This document shows, piece by piece, positions 28,425 to 36,274 of a DNA stretch of 37,345 nucleotides; the first letter of the stretch is position 1, and every line of letters begins with the position of its first letter. The translations under genes were made by a program, and so were the position numbers. The notes beneath the pieces are model-generated. The model was not told the DNA's origin. It saw nothing but the letters and a program-made list of their open reading frames with translations, and searched no databases. The stretch comes from an uncultured Thalassovita sp. (GTDB lineage Bacteria; Bacteroidota; Bacteroidia; Cytophagales; Flammeovirgaceae): NCBI GenBank assembly GCA_937129345.1, contig CAKZMZ010000161.1, positions 1 to 37,345 on the forward strand, in the 5' to 3' direction.

Positions 28425-29234
28425 ATGAATAGAAGATTTTTTTCATTTTTACTGATTATTGCATTTGTTTTTAGCTGTCAAACCGTTCCGGTTACTGGCC
28501 GCTCCCAATTGGCGCTGATACCCAATTCGGAGCTTTTCCCGATGAGTTACCAAAGCTACCAGCAAGTTTTAGGAGAAAGCAGATTATCTAATAACCAACA
28601 ACAGGTAGCCATGATCAAAAGGGTTGGTAAACGCATACAAACCGCAGTAGAAAAATACATGACAGACAATGGCGCAGCCAATCAACTACAAGGTTTTAAT
28701 TGGGAATTTAATTTGATTGAAAACGACGAAATGATCAATGCTTGGTGTATGCCTGGTGGCAAGGTAGCATTTTATACAGGTATCTTGCCCATTTGCAAAG
28801 ACGAAGCTGGCGTTGCCGTAGTAATGGGCCACGAAATAGCTCATGCCATTGCCAACCATGGTGGCGAGCGCATGAGCCAAGGCATGGTCGCCCAGTTAGG
28901 TTTGTCCTCGCTGCAAATGGCAATGGGGCAAAATCCTAAACTTACCAATCAATTATTGCTACAAGCCGTAGGCGCTGGTACTCAAATAGGTATGCTCAGT
29001 TTTTCTAGACAGCACGAGTCTGAAGCTGATAAAATTGGGTTGATATTTTCTTCTATGGCCGGCTATGATCCAAGAGAAGCCCCTGAGTTTTGGAAAAGAA
29101 TGAAGGCTGCCGCAGGTGGTCAGGCGCCTCCTGAGTTTTTGTCTACACACCCTTCTTCTGATAGGCGTATAGCTGATTTAAATGCCCAAATGCCTGAGGC
29201 TGTAAAAATCTACAACCAATATAAAAATCAGTAA
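28425..29234 (+). CDS. M48 family metalloprotease lipoprotein
   Basis: This 269-residue protein has a lipoprotein signal with Cys18 in FVFSC, followed by a peptidase M48 domain. The zinc motif HEIAH is at 136-140 and the third ligand is probably Glu198 in RQHESEADKIGL. It resembles the BepA/LoiP-type envelope proteases that act on misassembled outer-membrane proteins, without the TPR repeats of BepA. Anchored in the envelope, it is probably a quality-control protease. Substrate not known. It has a TAnnTTTG promoter and its own terminator. Confidence 0.9.
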   Translation: MNRRFFSFLLIIAFVFSCQTVPVTGRSQLALIPNSELFPMSYQSYQQVLGESRLSNNQQQVAMIKRVGKRIQTAVEKYMTDNGAANQLQGFNWEFNLIENDEMINAWCMPGGKVAFYTGILPICKDEAGVAVVMGHEIAHAIANHGGERMSQGMVAQLGLSSLQMAMGQNPKLTNQLLLQAVGAGTQIGMLSFSRQHESEADKIGLIFSSMAGYDPREAPEFWKRMKAAAGGQAPPEFLSTHPSSDRRIADLNAQMPEAVKIYNQYKNQ

Positions 29235-29260
29235 AAGTTATTTTAAGGTAAAAATAACAA

Positions 29261-29293
29261 ACAGGACTATAAATATTAATATAGTCCTGTTTT
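29261..29293 (+). terminator. Intrinsic terminator after the M48 protease
   Basis: An 11-bp stem ACAGGACTATA/TATAGTCCTGT (29261-29271 with 29280-29290) with an 8-base loop is followed by T residues. It lies 27 bases after the protease stop. Confidence 0.8.
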
Positions 29294-29450
29294 AACATTT
29301 ATTTACTTCACAAAAGTATTACAGTCTTTTAATAAACAAATGCGGAAGTTTTAGGCTTGTAATAATACAAAAGCGTAACAAAAATGAACTTTTTAGATTC
29401 TTTTGTTATGAACTGTGTTCATTTTTTAAATTAAAAAAATTATATTTATA

Positions 29451-29458
29451 TATATTTG
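29451..29458 (+). promoter_or_regulatory. Bacteroidota -7 element upstream of infC
   Basis: TATATTTG matches TAnnTTTG exactly. Transcription from it would give a leader of about 60 bases before the proposed ATT start at 29528. The flanking DNA is very AT-rich, so chance occurrence is possible. Confidence 0.4.
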
Positions 29459-29527
29459 TTGCTGATTTAGAACTCCACAAGTTTATATAATAAGGTAAAT
29501 TTATTTAGTCACTAAAATTTATAGGTT

Positions 29528-30061
29528 ATTAAAAGACGTAGACAAAGCAATAAAAACGAGGTTTTTTTTAGATCCAACAGGCAAATAAGGGCTAGAGAGG
29601 TAAGGGTTGTTGGTGAGAATGTAGAAATGGGCATCTACAGTACTAATGAAGCTTTAAAGCTAGCTGAAGAACAAGGTCTTGACCTCGTAGAAATCTCTCC
29701 TAATGCAAAACCACCCGTGTGCAAAATAATTGACTATTCTAAGTTCAAGTACGAGCAGAAAAAGAAGCAGAAAGAACTAAAGGCCAAAGCACATAAAACG
29801 GTTGTAAAAGAAATCAGGTTCGGCCCTAATACAGACCAACACGACTTAGACTTTAAAACAAAACATGCCTTAAATTTCCTTAAAGATGGAAATAAAGTAA
29901 AGGCGTATGTTCAGTTTTATGGTAGGTCGATCATTTATAAAGATAGAGGAAGAGAATTGTTAGAGAATTTTGCTAAATCTTTAGAAGATGTAGCAAAAGT
30001 AGAAAGCGCGCCCAAACAAGAAGGACGTAGAATGATTCTAATGTTAAGCCCTAACAAATAG
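29528..30061 (+). CDS. infC: Translation initiation factor IF-3 (probable ATT start)
   Basis: IF-3 binds the 30S subunit and checks start-codon pairing. The 177-residue product has both domains: [20 protein letters not shown] leading into the N-domain, and [14 protein letters not shown] through [11 protein letters not shown] in the C-domain. An internal ATG at 29627 would remove the conserved [11 protein letters not shown] region, so the gene must start upstream. The frame is open back to a TAG at 29522, with ATT at 29528 as the only initiation-like codon and no ATG, GTG or TTG in that stretch. AUU starts are known for E. coli infC and allow IF-3 to control its own translation. A strong terminator follows the gene. 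Confidence 0.92.
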   Translation: MKRRRQSNKNEVFFRSNRQIRAREVRVVGENVEMGIYSTNEALKLAEEQGLDLVEISPNAKPPVCKIIDYSKFKYEQKKKQKELKAKAHKTVVKEIRFGPNTDQHDLDFKTKHALNFLKDGNKVKAYVQFYGRSIIYKDRGRELLENFAKSLEDVAKVESAPKQEGRRMILMLSPNK

Positions 30062-30075
30062 TTATTGTCTTTTAT

Positions 30076-30115
30076 AAAAAAAGCAGCACACAACTTATTG
30101 TGTGCTGCTTTTTTT
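30076..30115 (+). terminator. Strong terminator or attenuator between infC and rpmI
   Basis: A perfect 18-bp stem AAAAAAAGCAGCACACAA/TTGTGTGCTGCTTTTTTT (30076-30093 with 30098-30115) with a 4-base loop sits 15 bases after the infC stop. It would separate infC from the ribosomal genes, or act as an attenuator if some polymerases pass. Confidence 0.9.
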
Positions 30116-30147
30116 ATTCTTTATTATGAATAAACGATTAATAGTGT

Positions 30148-30155
30148 TAAGTTTG
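30148..30155 (+). promoter_or_regulatory. Bacteroidota -7 element upstream of rpmI
   Basis: TAAGTTTG matches TAnnTTTG and lies between the infC terminator and the rpmI ATG, 43 bases upstream of the start. It supports separate expression of rpmI-rplT. Confidence 0.5.
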
Positions 30156-30198
30156 CAACCCTAAAAAAGAGGCTTACTTATTCAAACAATTTTTAGTT

Positions 30199-30393
30199 AT
30201 GCCAAAAGTAAAAACAAAATCAGGGGCCAAAAAGCGTTTTAAATTGACCGCCTCTGGTAAAATCAAAAGAAAGCATGCTTTTAAAAGCCACATCTTAACA
30301 AAAAAGTCAACCAAGAGAAAGAGAAATCTTACTCACATTGGTCAGGTAGACAAGTCAGATGTTGGTCGTATCAAAGACATGTTGAACATCTAA
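30199..30393 (+). CDS. rpmI: Large ribosomal subunit protein bL35
   Basis: The 64-residue basic protein has the bL35 signature [20 protein letters not shown] followed by [15 protein letters not shown]. The full length is normal. It starts at ATG 30199 and is followed after 29 bases by rplT. The infC-rpmI-rplT order is conserved widely, but here a terminator precedes rpmI. In many bacteria L20 regulates this operon through its leader; no such leader structure is recognised here. Confidence 0.97.
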   Translation: MPKVKTKSGAKKRFKLTASGKIKRKHAFKSHILTKKSTKRKRNLTHIGQVDKSDVGRIKDMLNI

Positions 30394-30422
30394 TTTATTA
30401 TTCCATTTAAAATTAATTTAAG

Positions 30423-30767
30423 ATGCCTAGATCAGTTAATCACGTTGCTTCTAGAGCCCGAAGAAAAAAAATCTTAAAGTTAGCCAAAGGTTATTGGGGA
30501 AGACGTAAAAACGTATGGACCATAGCCAAAAACGCTGTAGAGAAAGGTTTGCAGTATGCTTACAGAGATCGTAAGCAAAAGAAAAGAAACTTTAGGAGTT
30601 TGTGGATACAGCGTATCAATGCTGGAAGCAGAATGCACGGTATGTCTTATTCTCAATTCATGGGAAAAGCAAAGAAAGCAGATATCAATCTAAACAGAAA
30701 GGTTTTAGCCGACTTAGCTATGAATCACCCTGATGCTTTTAAAGCAGTTGTTGAGAAAGTTAAATAA
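30423..30767 (+). CDS. rplT: Large ribosomal subunit protein bL20
   Basis: The 114-residue protein is bL20, a primary 23S rRNA-binding protein needed for early 50S assembly. The sequence [20 protein letters not shown] and the region [20 protein letters not shown] are diagnostic. It is the last gene of the ribosomal pair and is followed by a strong terminator. A short 29-base gap after rpmI suggests cotranscription. Confidence 0.98.
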   Translation: MPRSVNHVASRARRKKILKLAKGYWGRRKNVWTIAKNAVEKGLQYAYRDRKQKKRNFRSLWIQRINAGSRMHGMSYSQFMGKAKKADINLNRKVLADLAMNHPDAFKAVVEKVK

Positions 30768-30790
30768 GACTTTGTAGAATAATTTAAAAG

Positions 30791-30817
30791 AAAAGCCCGC
30801 AAATGCGGGCTTTTTTT
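30791..30817. terminator. Bidirectional terminator between rplT and ridA
   Basis: A 10-bp stem AAAAGCCCGC/GCGGGCTTTT (30791-30800 with 30805-30814) and an AAAT loop are followed by more T. It lies between convergent genes and overlaps the ridA stop codon by two bases. Confidence 0.88.
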
Positions 30818-31193
30818 ATTTCACGGCAATCATAGAAATCTCTACATTTACCTCTTTAGGTAAGCGACTAACTTCTATCGTCTCCCTAGCAGGAAAATCG
30901 CTTTTAAAATAAGAGCCATAAATCTCATTGACTTTCCCAAAAAAGCTCAAATCACTTAAAAAGATGCTGGTTTTAACAACATCTTCAAAAGAATAACCTG
31001 CTGCTTCTAAAATATAGCCAAGGTTGGTCATCACTTGTCTGGTCTCATCTTGGAGGCTACTGAGCACCAAATTGCCGGTAGCTGCATCTAATGGTATCTG
31101 CCCCGAAATGTACAGGGTATCCCCTACTTGCACAGCTTGGCTATATGGCCCTATAGGCTGACCCGCTTTGGGGGTATTAATTATCTTCTTCAT
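30816..31193 (-). CDS. ridA: RidA family (YjgF/UK114) deaminase
   Basis: The 125-residue protein fits RidA, which hydrolyses reactive enamine/imine intermediates from PLP enzymes. The family motifs are present: AGQPIGPYSQAV at the N-terminus, ISGQIPLD and the C-terminal RETIEVSRLPKEVNVEISMIAVK, with Arg in RETIEV as the likely carboxylate anchor. ATG 31193 is preferred over TTG 31202, which would overlap glmS. The start comes one base after the glmS stop (TAATATG), so the two are likely coupled. Confidence 0.93.
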   Translation of the reverse strand: MKKIINTPKAGQPIGPYSQAVQVGDTLYISGQIPLDAATGNLVLSSLQDETRQVMTNLGYILEAAGYSFEDVVKTSIFLSDLSFFGKVNEIYGSYFKSDFPARETIEVSRLPKEVNVEISMIAVK

Positions 31194-31194
31194 A

Positions 31195-33039
31195 TTATTC
31201 AACTGTTACTGATTTTGCTAAATTTCTAGGTTGGTCTACATTACAACCCCTCATAATGGCGATATGGTAAGATAATAATTGCAATGGAATGGAAGAAACC
31301 AATGGCATGATCGCTTCGTGTGTCGGCGGCACTTCAATTACGTGGTCTACCATACTTGGAATCAAGGCATCTCCCTTGGTAACCACAGCGATTACCTTAC
31401 CTTGTCTAGCTTTTACTTCTTGTATATTGGAGATGATTTTATCGTAAGAACTATCTCTAGTAGCGATAACTACTACAGGCATTTCTTTATCGATTAGGGC
31501 AATGGGGCCGTGTTTCATTTCTGCCGCAGGATACCCTTCGGCGTGAATATAAGATATCTCTTTTAATTTTAAGGCGCCTTCTAATGCCACAGGGAAATTG
31601 TATCCTCTACCAAGGTAAAGAAAGTTTCTTACGTCTTTGTACAATGTGGAGATTTTTTCTATCTCATCATTCAAATCCAATACCTGCTTAATCTTATCCG
31701 GAATACTCTCCATTTGCCTAGAGAGCTCTAAAAACTGATTTTTTGTGATGGTATTTTTTTCTTTCGCCAACATTAAAGCCAAAATATATAGCACCGTAAG
31801 CTGTGCAGTAAAAGCTTTTGTACTGGCAACACCAATCTCTGGTCCTGCATGTGTATAAGCTCCTTCGTGCGATGCTCTTGCAATGGAAGAGCCCACCACA
31901 TTGCAAATTCCTAAAATTATAGCGCCTTTATTTTTAGCCAATTCTATGGCTGCTAAAGTATCTGCCGTTTCACCAGACTGAGAAATGGCAAGTACAACAT
32001 CACCTTTGTTAATGATGGGGTTTCTGTATCTAAATTCTGAAGCGTATTCAACTTCTACAGGTGTGCGTGTAAATTCTTCGATAACATATTCCGCAACAAG
32101 TCCTGCATGCCAAGAGGTACCGCAGGCCACAATAATAATGCGCTTGGCTTCCACCAAGTCATTAAAGTGCTTTCTAATACCGCCAAGCAAAGCATGTTCT
32201 TTTTCAGAAATAAGTCTGCCTCGCATACAATCTGCTACTGAGCGAGGTTGCTCAAATATTTCTTTGAGCATAAAGTAATCAAAGCCACCTTTTTCTATGG
32301 CTTCTAGTTCCATATCGAGTGTATGCACATAAGGCGATTGCTCAATAGCTTCTATATTTTTTATATTGATGCCCGTGGTTTTATCTATAATGGCCACTTC
32401 TTCATCATTGAGGTACACTACATTTTTGGTATACTCAACAATTGGTGTAGCATCAGAAGCTAAAAAGAATTCATTGTTCTCTGCGCCAATGCCTATTACC
32501 AAAGGGCTTCCTTTTCTGGCTGCTATTAATTGATCGGGATTGTCTTTTGATAAAATGACGATGGCATAAGCACCTACTACCTTGGTGAGTGCAATCCTTA
32601 CCGCTTCATCCAAAGAGCACTTATTATTTTTTTGTATATCCTCTATAAAATGGATAAATACTTCGGAATCGGTCTCACTCAAAAATTGATGCCCTTTTTG
32701 TTGAAGCTCTTTTTTAATAGAATCATAGTTTTCAATGATTCCATTGTGTATGATTGCCAAGTTTTTATCTGAAGAGTAATGCGGATGGGCATTTACATCA
32801 TTGGGTTCTCCATGTGTGGCCCATCTAGTGTGTCCTATCCCCACCTTTCCATGTGGAGTTTTACCTGAAAACGTTGTCTCTAAATCGTTTACTTTTCCTT
32901 GCTTCTTAAAGATACTAAGATCTTTATCTATTAAAGCAATACCTGCAGAGTCGTATCCCCTGTACTCTAATCTTTTTAGTCCTTTAATTAGGACATCATA
33001 GGCGTTGTTTTCGCCGAGGTAGGCAACTATTCCACACAT
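31195..33039 (-). CDS. glmS: Glucosamine-fructose-6-phosphate aminotransferase, isomerizing
   Basis: GlmS uses glutamine and fructose-6-phosphate to make glucosamine-6-phosphate, the first committed step to peptidoglycan and lipopolysaccharide amino sugars. The 614-residue product begins MCGIVAYLG, where the Cys after Met becomes the N-terminal nucleophile; this fixes the start at ATG 33039. The glutaminase motif GHTRWATHG and both SIS domains with CGTSWHAG, ISQSGETADT and the terminal PRNLAKSVTVE are intact. It is followed by ridA with a one-base gap. No glmS ribozyme was looked for successfully; the 5' side is AT-rich without obvious structure. Confidence 0.97.
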   Translation of the reverse strand: MCGIVAYLGENNAYDVLIKGLKRLEYRGYDSAGIALIDKDLSIFKKQGKVNDLETTFSGKTPHGKVGIGHTRWATHGEPNDVNAHPHYSSDKNLAIIHNGIIENYDSIKKELQQKGHQFLSETDSEVFIHFIEDIQKNNKCSLDEAVRIALTKVVGAYAIVILSKDNPDQLIAARKGSPLVIGIGAENNEFFLASDATPIVEYTKNVVYLNDEEVAIIDKTTGINIKNIEAIEQSPYVHTLDMELEAIEKGGFDYFMLKEIFEQPRSVADCMRGRLISEKEHALLGGIRKHFNDLVEAKRIIIVACGTSWHAGLVAEYVIEEFTRTPVEVEYASEFRYRNPIINKGDVVLAISQSGETADTLAAIELAKNKGAIILGICNVVGSSIARASHEGAYTHAGPEIGVASTKAFTAQLTVLYILALMLAKEKNTITKNQFLELSRQMESIPDKIKQVLDLNDEIEKISTLYKDVRNFLYLGRGYNFPVALEGALKLKEISYIHAEGYPAAEMKHGPIALIDKEMPVVVIATRDSSYDKIISNIQEVKARQGKVIAVVTKGDALIPSMVDHVIEVPPTHEAIMPLVSSIPLQLLSYHIAIMRGCNVDQPRNLAKSVTVE

Positions 33040-33141
33040 AAAAAATAAGTTAAGCTGAAAAAATAAGTATGAAAATAATAGCAATTATAATAGCTAATTA
33101 TTTTAAATATAAAGTAACCTTAAAATTTTATTGTGTGGGCC

Positions 33142-33174
33142 AAAAAAAAGCCTTCTTAATATCAGAAGGCTTTT
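33142..33174 (-). terminator. Intrinsic terminator after the DUF4270 gene
   Basis: An 11-bp stem AAAAGCCTTCT/AGAAGGCTTTT (33146-33156 with 33164-33174), with a run of A on the plus strand before it (33142-33149), gives a T-run on the minus strand. It lies just after the DUF4270 stop and upstream of glmS. Confidence 0.85.
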
Positions 33175-33179
33175 GCAAA

Positions 33180-34586
33180 TTATTCTCTCGGAGTATTCTT
33201 CGTAAAGTAAATCCTGAGCTGTAATGGATTGGTCCCGTAGTCGTCATTGCCGAAAACACATCTGGCGATACTGCCTCGACTCAAAAACGGATTAATCATA
33301 AATCCGTTGTTCTCTCGGGTGCCATTCAATAATTCTTGCATGTAAGAAGTGATGTCTGCAACTGGATAGGTTCCCGCACCATTGGCATAGGCAAGTGTGA
33401 GTACAGGTGTATTTTGATTAATCTCAAATTCACCATTACTCACAGTTTCTCCAAAACGGCCTTCTTGCAACAATAACACATTCTGATTTCTATTCCCATT
33501 TTCATCTAGTACAAAGAAAGCAATGTTTTGTGGTGGTGTGCCATGCACAGATTGGCTAGATTCCACAGGATCAAAAGAAAGTTCTGCTTTGTTGATGGCA
33601 ACATTAGGATTTTGTTCTGCAAAACTAGCCAAACCAGGAAATTTCATAATGGTTGTAAGACCTACCGCTGACTGTAAGTAGCATTCATTTGCTGTATTAT
33701 CAGTATTTATCGTTTCACCTATTTGCAAGCCAGATAAATGAGCAGAATTACTAAAATCTGCTCGGGCACTAAAAAAAGATGTACCGATAAAAAAGTTCTG
33801 TATTCTCGAAATAGTATCTTCTGGCAAAGAAAAATAAACCCTAAAAGCAAAATTTATCGAAGTAGAAGATGCAGGGGCAAATCTAATAGTGTAAGCATCC
33901 GCATCTGTATTTGCAGGTCTTAAATTAATTCCTTTAAAAATATTTACTTCGAAAAGTTCTTGATTTAACATATTCGCAGAGGTTCTATTATTGAACAGAC
34001 TCTCTCCGATTTCATTTGCCTCGAAGACCAGTACATCTATAGAATCTTGTTCTGGATTTAAGGTAGCTCTGCCAACAACAGTTTCGCCTACATCTTCAAT
34101 CCTATCACTCTGATAATAAGGCAATGTATCGATTATGGATTCATTTAAAGTATACAACTCAAAGTCTTGTGTTTGCGAGGCATCACCTGAAACCAGGGTG
34201 TAACTCATAACCAATTTTGCCGAGTCAAAAACTGCATCGTTTTCCGCAGCAATAAAACTCTCGTTGTACTCTGATGGTATGAACAATTTAAGGAAGGACT
34301 CTGTGTAGGTCGTTCCAAATTTTTCGTCTTGTTCTACACCTGCCAGTAAATTGCCACTCGTAACTACAGAGTCTACATAAGCAATAGAGGTTTCTACGGT
34401 AAAAGTATCCGTAAAGTAAGTATTTAGTAAAATGCCTTCATCCTGAAAGGAAGAACCTATTTCGTCTACTTCATTACAAGATGTAAAGTATAAAAGGATT
34501 ACTGAAAGTAGTAATCCTTTAAAAATGTAAAGCAAGTTTTTGTTAAATCTGCTAGAACTATTCAGTAAGTTCGTTATAAATCTCAT
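33180..34586 (-). CDS. DUF4270 family lipoprotein
   Basis: The 468-residue product fits DUF4270, a family found in Bacteroidota with no known function. It begins with a basic and hydrophobic segment ending in a lipobox-like YFTSC, so it is probably an envelope lipoprotein, though the Cys is at about residue 37 and the signal is longer than usual. The rest is beta-rich, including repeated strand motifs such as ELSFDPVESSQSV and DITSYMQELLNG. It overlaps the gene before it by 29 bases, which suggests translational coupling. A terminator follows. The recurrent pairing with the GT5-like gene in related genomes is from memory. Confidence 0.85.
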   Translation of the reverse strand: MRFITNLLNSSSRFNKNLLYIFKGLLLSVILLYFTSCNEVDEIGSSFQDEGILLNTYFTDTFTVETSIAYVDSVVTSGNLLAGVEQDEKFGTTYTESFLKLFIPSEYNESFIAAENDAVFDSAKLVMSYTLVSGDASQTQDFELYTLNESIIDTLPYYQSDRIEDVGETVVGRATLNPEQDSIDVLVFEANEIGESLFNNRTSANMLNQELFEVNIFKGINLRPANTDADAYTIRFAPASSTSINFAFRVYFSLPEDTISRIQNFFIGTSFFSARADFSNSAHLSGLQIGETINTDNTANECYLQSAVGLTTIMKFPGLASFAEQNPNVAINKAELSFDPVESSQSVHGTPPQNIAFFVLDENGNRNQNVLLLQEGRFGETVSNGEFEINQNTPVLTLAYANGAGTYPVADITSYMQELLNGTRENNGFMINPFLSRGSIARCVFGNDDYGTNPLQLRIYFTKNTPRE

Positions 34587-35373
34587 AATATGAATCTATG
34601 TAATTTCCGTTATTGGCCTCAATAACGTTTATTTTTTTACTCTCCTCAAACTCGGTAAGTAAACCGTTGATTGAGCTCTCGACTTCTTTACTGGCCTTGG
34701 TAACTCTATCAGAATATTCTGCACCAATTTTTATAAAACCATTAAAGTCTGCCGATTCTAAACTTTTGAGCATATCATCTTCAATATCCATCATCTTAAC
34801 TTTTTTGATGAGGTCTTCGCTAAATTTATGCTCAAAACCTGTGTTGTAAACTGTAAAGATGGTTTTTGCATCTTTAAACATTGGATCGTTCTTGTAAGTT
34901 GTTTTCAGATACATTGGTATCAAGCTCGTCATCCAATCATTACAATGCACTATATCGGGTGCCCATCCTAGTTTTTTTACCGTTTCGATAACTCCTTTGC
35001 AGAAGAAGATGGCCCTCTCATCATTATCATTGTAGAACCTTTCTTGCTTGTCTTTAAATACAGACTTACGATGAAAATAATCTTCGTTATCAATAAAATA
35101 TACCTGCAATTTAGCTGAAGGAATAGAAGCCACTTTTATAGTTAGTGGTTTTTCTTCATCTCCTACGTTAATGTTAATTCCAGAAAGCCTGACTACTTCG
35201 TGCAGACGGTTTTTCCTTTCATTGATTATACCAAACCTCGGTACTAGTATCCTGATTTCCATACCTCTCTCTTGCATAGATTGAGGTAGTTTTCGAACGT
35301 AATCTGCAACTTCTGAACTTTTTAAAAATGGATTGATCTCACTAGAGACATAGAGGATTTTAAGATTTCCCAT
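34558..35373 (-). CDS. Stand-alone GT5 N-terminal domain ('glycogen/starch synthase' family)
   Basis: The 271-residue protein covers only the N-terminal Rossmann domain of GT5 glycogen synthase, which normally has about 480 residues. Matching regions are ILYVSSEINPF and DIVHCNDWMTSLIP. The ADP-glucose-binding motif KTGGL is replaced by KSSEV (18-22), and the second domain holding the catalytic residues is absent. It is therefore unlikely to be an active glycogen synthase despite database-style names for this family. Similar short forms are conserved in Bacteroidota beside DUF4270, implying some other role. A TAnnTTTG promoter lies 30 bases upstream of ATG 35373. Confidence 0.8.
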   Translation of the reverse strand: MGNLKILYVSSEINPFLKSSEVADYVRKLPQSMQERGMEIRILVPRFGIINERKNRLHEVVRLSGININVGDEEKPLTIKVASIPSAKLQVYFIDNEDYFHRKSVFKDKQERFYNDNDERAIFFCKGVIETVKKLGWAPDIVHCNDWMTSLIPMYLKTTYKNDPMFKDAKTIFTVYNTGFEHKFSEDLIKKVKMMDIEDDMLKSLESADFNGFIKIGAEYSDRVTKASKEVESSINGLLTEFEESKKINVIEANNGNYIDSYYEIYNELTE

Positions 35374-35402
35374 ACTTTTGGACTTTTTCAGTTATTTTAG
35401 TA

Positions 35403-35410
35403 CAAAAATA
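35403..35410 (-). promoter_or_regulatory. Bacteroidota -7 element upstream of the GT5-like gene
   Basis: On the minus strand these bases read TATTTTTG, matching TAnnTTTG. It lies 29 bases upstream of ATG 35373. No matching -33 element is clear. Confidence 0.45.
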
Positions 35411-35534
35411 CGAAAAAATATAGGTATTTCCATATATTGCCCCAACAAAAGCGGTATCGACCATATATTGCGCAAGTAAGCTGGTACCAATAGTAGAATG
35501 CGTATAAGCCCCTAGAAGATGCCTAGAAGCCCAA

Positions 35535-36233
35535 TTAATCTATAAAATTGATGGCTTTTTTATGTATATAAACCCCTCTTCTTATAGAATCGGTTCCATA
35601 AAATGGATCGGTAATATCGCTAATATATTGCAAGTTTATTTTAAGCGACTCTACCAATCCTACGCCCTCGCCGTAAATCTCCCAAGAGACTCGTTTGTCT
35701 ACTATACTAGAATCTTGTTGATGCACTACTTTAAAAGCACGCTCCAACTCTTTATGCGGTAATAAAAAGTTTTCTATTCTATAAAATTTAGACTCTAAAG
35801 CATTCAACGCATTTCCATCCCAACTCGAATTAGATTCTAATGGCAAGGCCAATTTTATAAAGGATATGTTATTTTCAGTTTTTATGATCCTATTAAAATC
35901 TTTTCTTACCGTCCAAACAGAATCTAATTGCCAATTACCAAGGCTGTCTGTTCTTGAGTAAAGCAAAACCTTTTGGGCAATGCCTGTAGCATTGAGCTGA
36001 TTTAAAGTATCGCCAATTTCTTCTCTCAGATAATAAAAGCTGGTATCTGTAGGCTCAAATTCTTTAAAAGTGACTTTCTCAACTTCATACTCAATGGCAT
36101 ATCCTGCTTGTAAAGGAAAAAAAGAAGTGCCAAAAAGTTGCGCAGGCGGTTCGATCACCTCCTCGCTGCAAGCGGCAAACAATAAAAGAAGAATAGAAAA
36201 AAAAACCGAGGTAAAAAAATGCTTGATTTCCAT
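35535..36233 (-). CDS. Hypothetical lipoprotein
   Basis: I do not recognise a named family. The 232-residue product has a lipoprotein signal: a hydrophobic stretch after MEIKHF and a lipobox LFAAC with Cys at residue 22. The rest is a soluble, beta-rich region with motifs such as FFPLQAGYAIEYEVEKVTF and YGEGVGLVESLKINLQYISD, which look like a lipocalin-like or similar small beta-barrel found in many Bacteroidota lipoproteins. It lies 41 bases after the nucleoside phosphorylase gene on the same strand, so it may be cotranscribed with it. Role unknown. Confidence 0.75.
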   Translation of the reverse strand: MEIKHFFTSVFFSILLLLFAACSEEVIEPPAQLFGTSFFPLQAGYAIEYEVEKVTFKEFEPTDTSFYYLREEIGDTLNQLNATGIAQKVLLYSRTDSLGNWQLDSVWTVRKDFNRIIKTENNISFIKLALPLESNSSWDGNALNALESKFYRIENFLLPHKELERAFKVVHQQDSSIVDKRVSWEIYGEGVGLVESLKINLQYISDITDPFYGTDSIRRGVYIHKKAINFID

Positions 36234-36274
36234 AGCCTAAAAAACGCTGTTCAGCTGCGCTTATTGGCAAAAAT

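Noticed and set aside
29627-29629. ATG 29627 as the infC start
   Set aside because: It would remove the conserved N-terminal stretch [14 protein letters not shown], which is encoded in frame just upstream.
33040-33084. Longer glmS reading frame with 15 extra N-terminal residues
   Set aside because: The enzyme needs Cys directly after the initiator Met as its N-terminal nucleophile, so MCGIVAYLG at 33039 is the true start.
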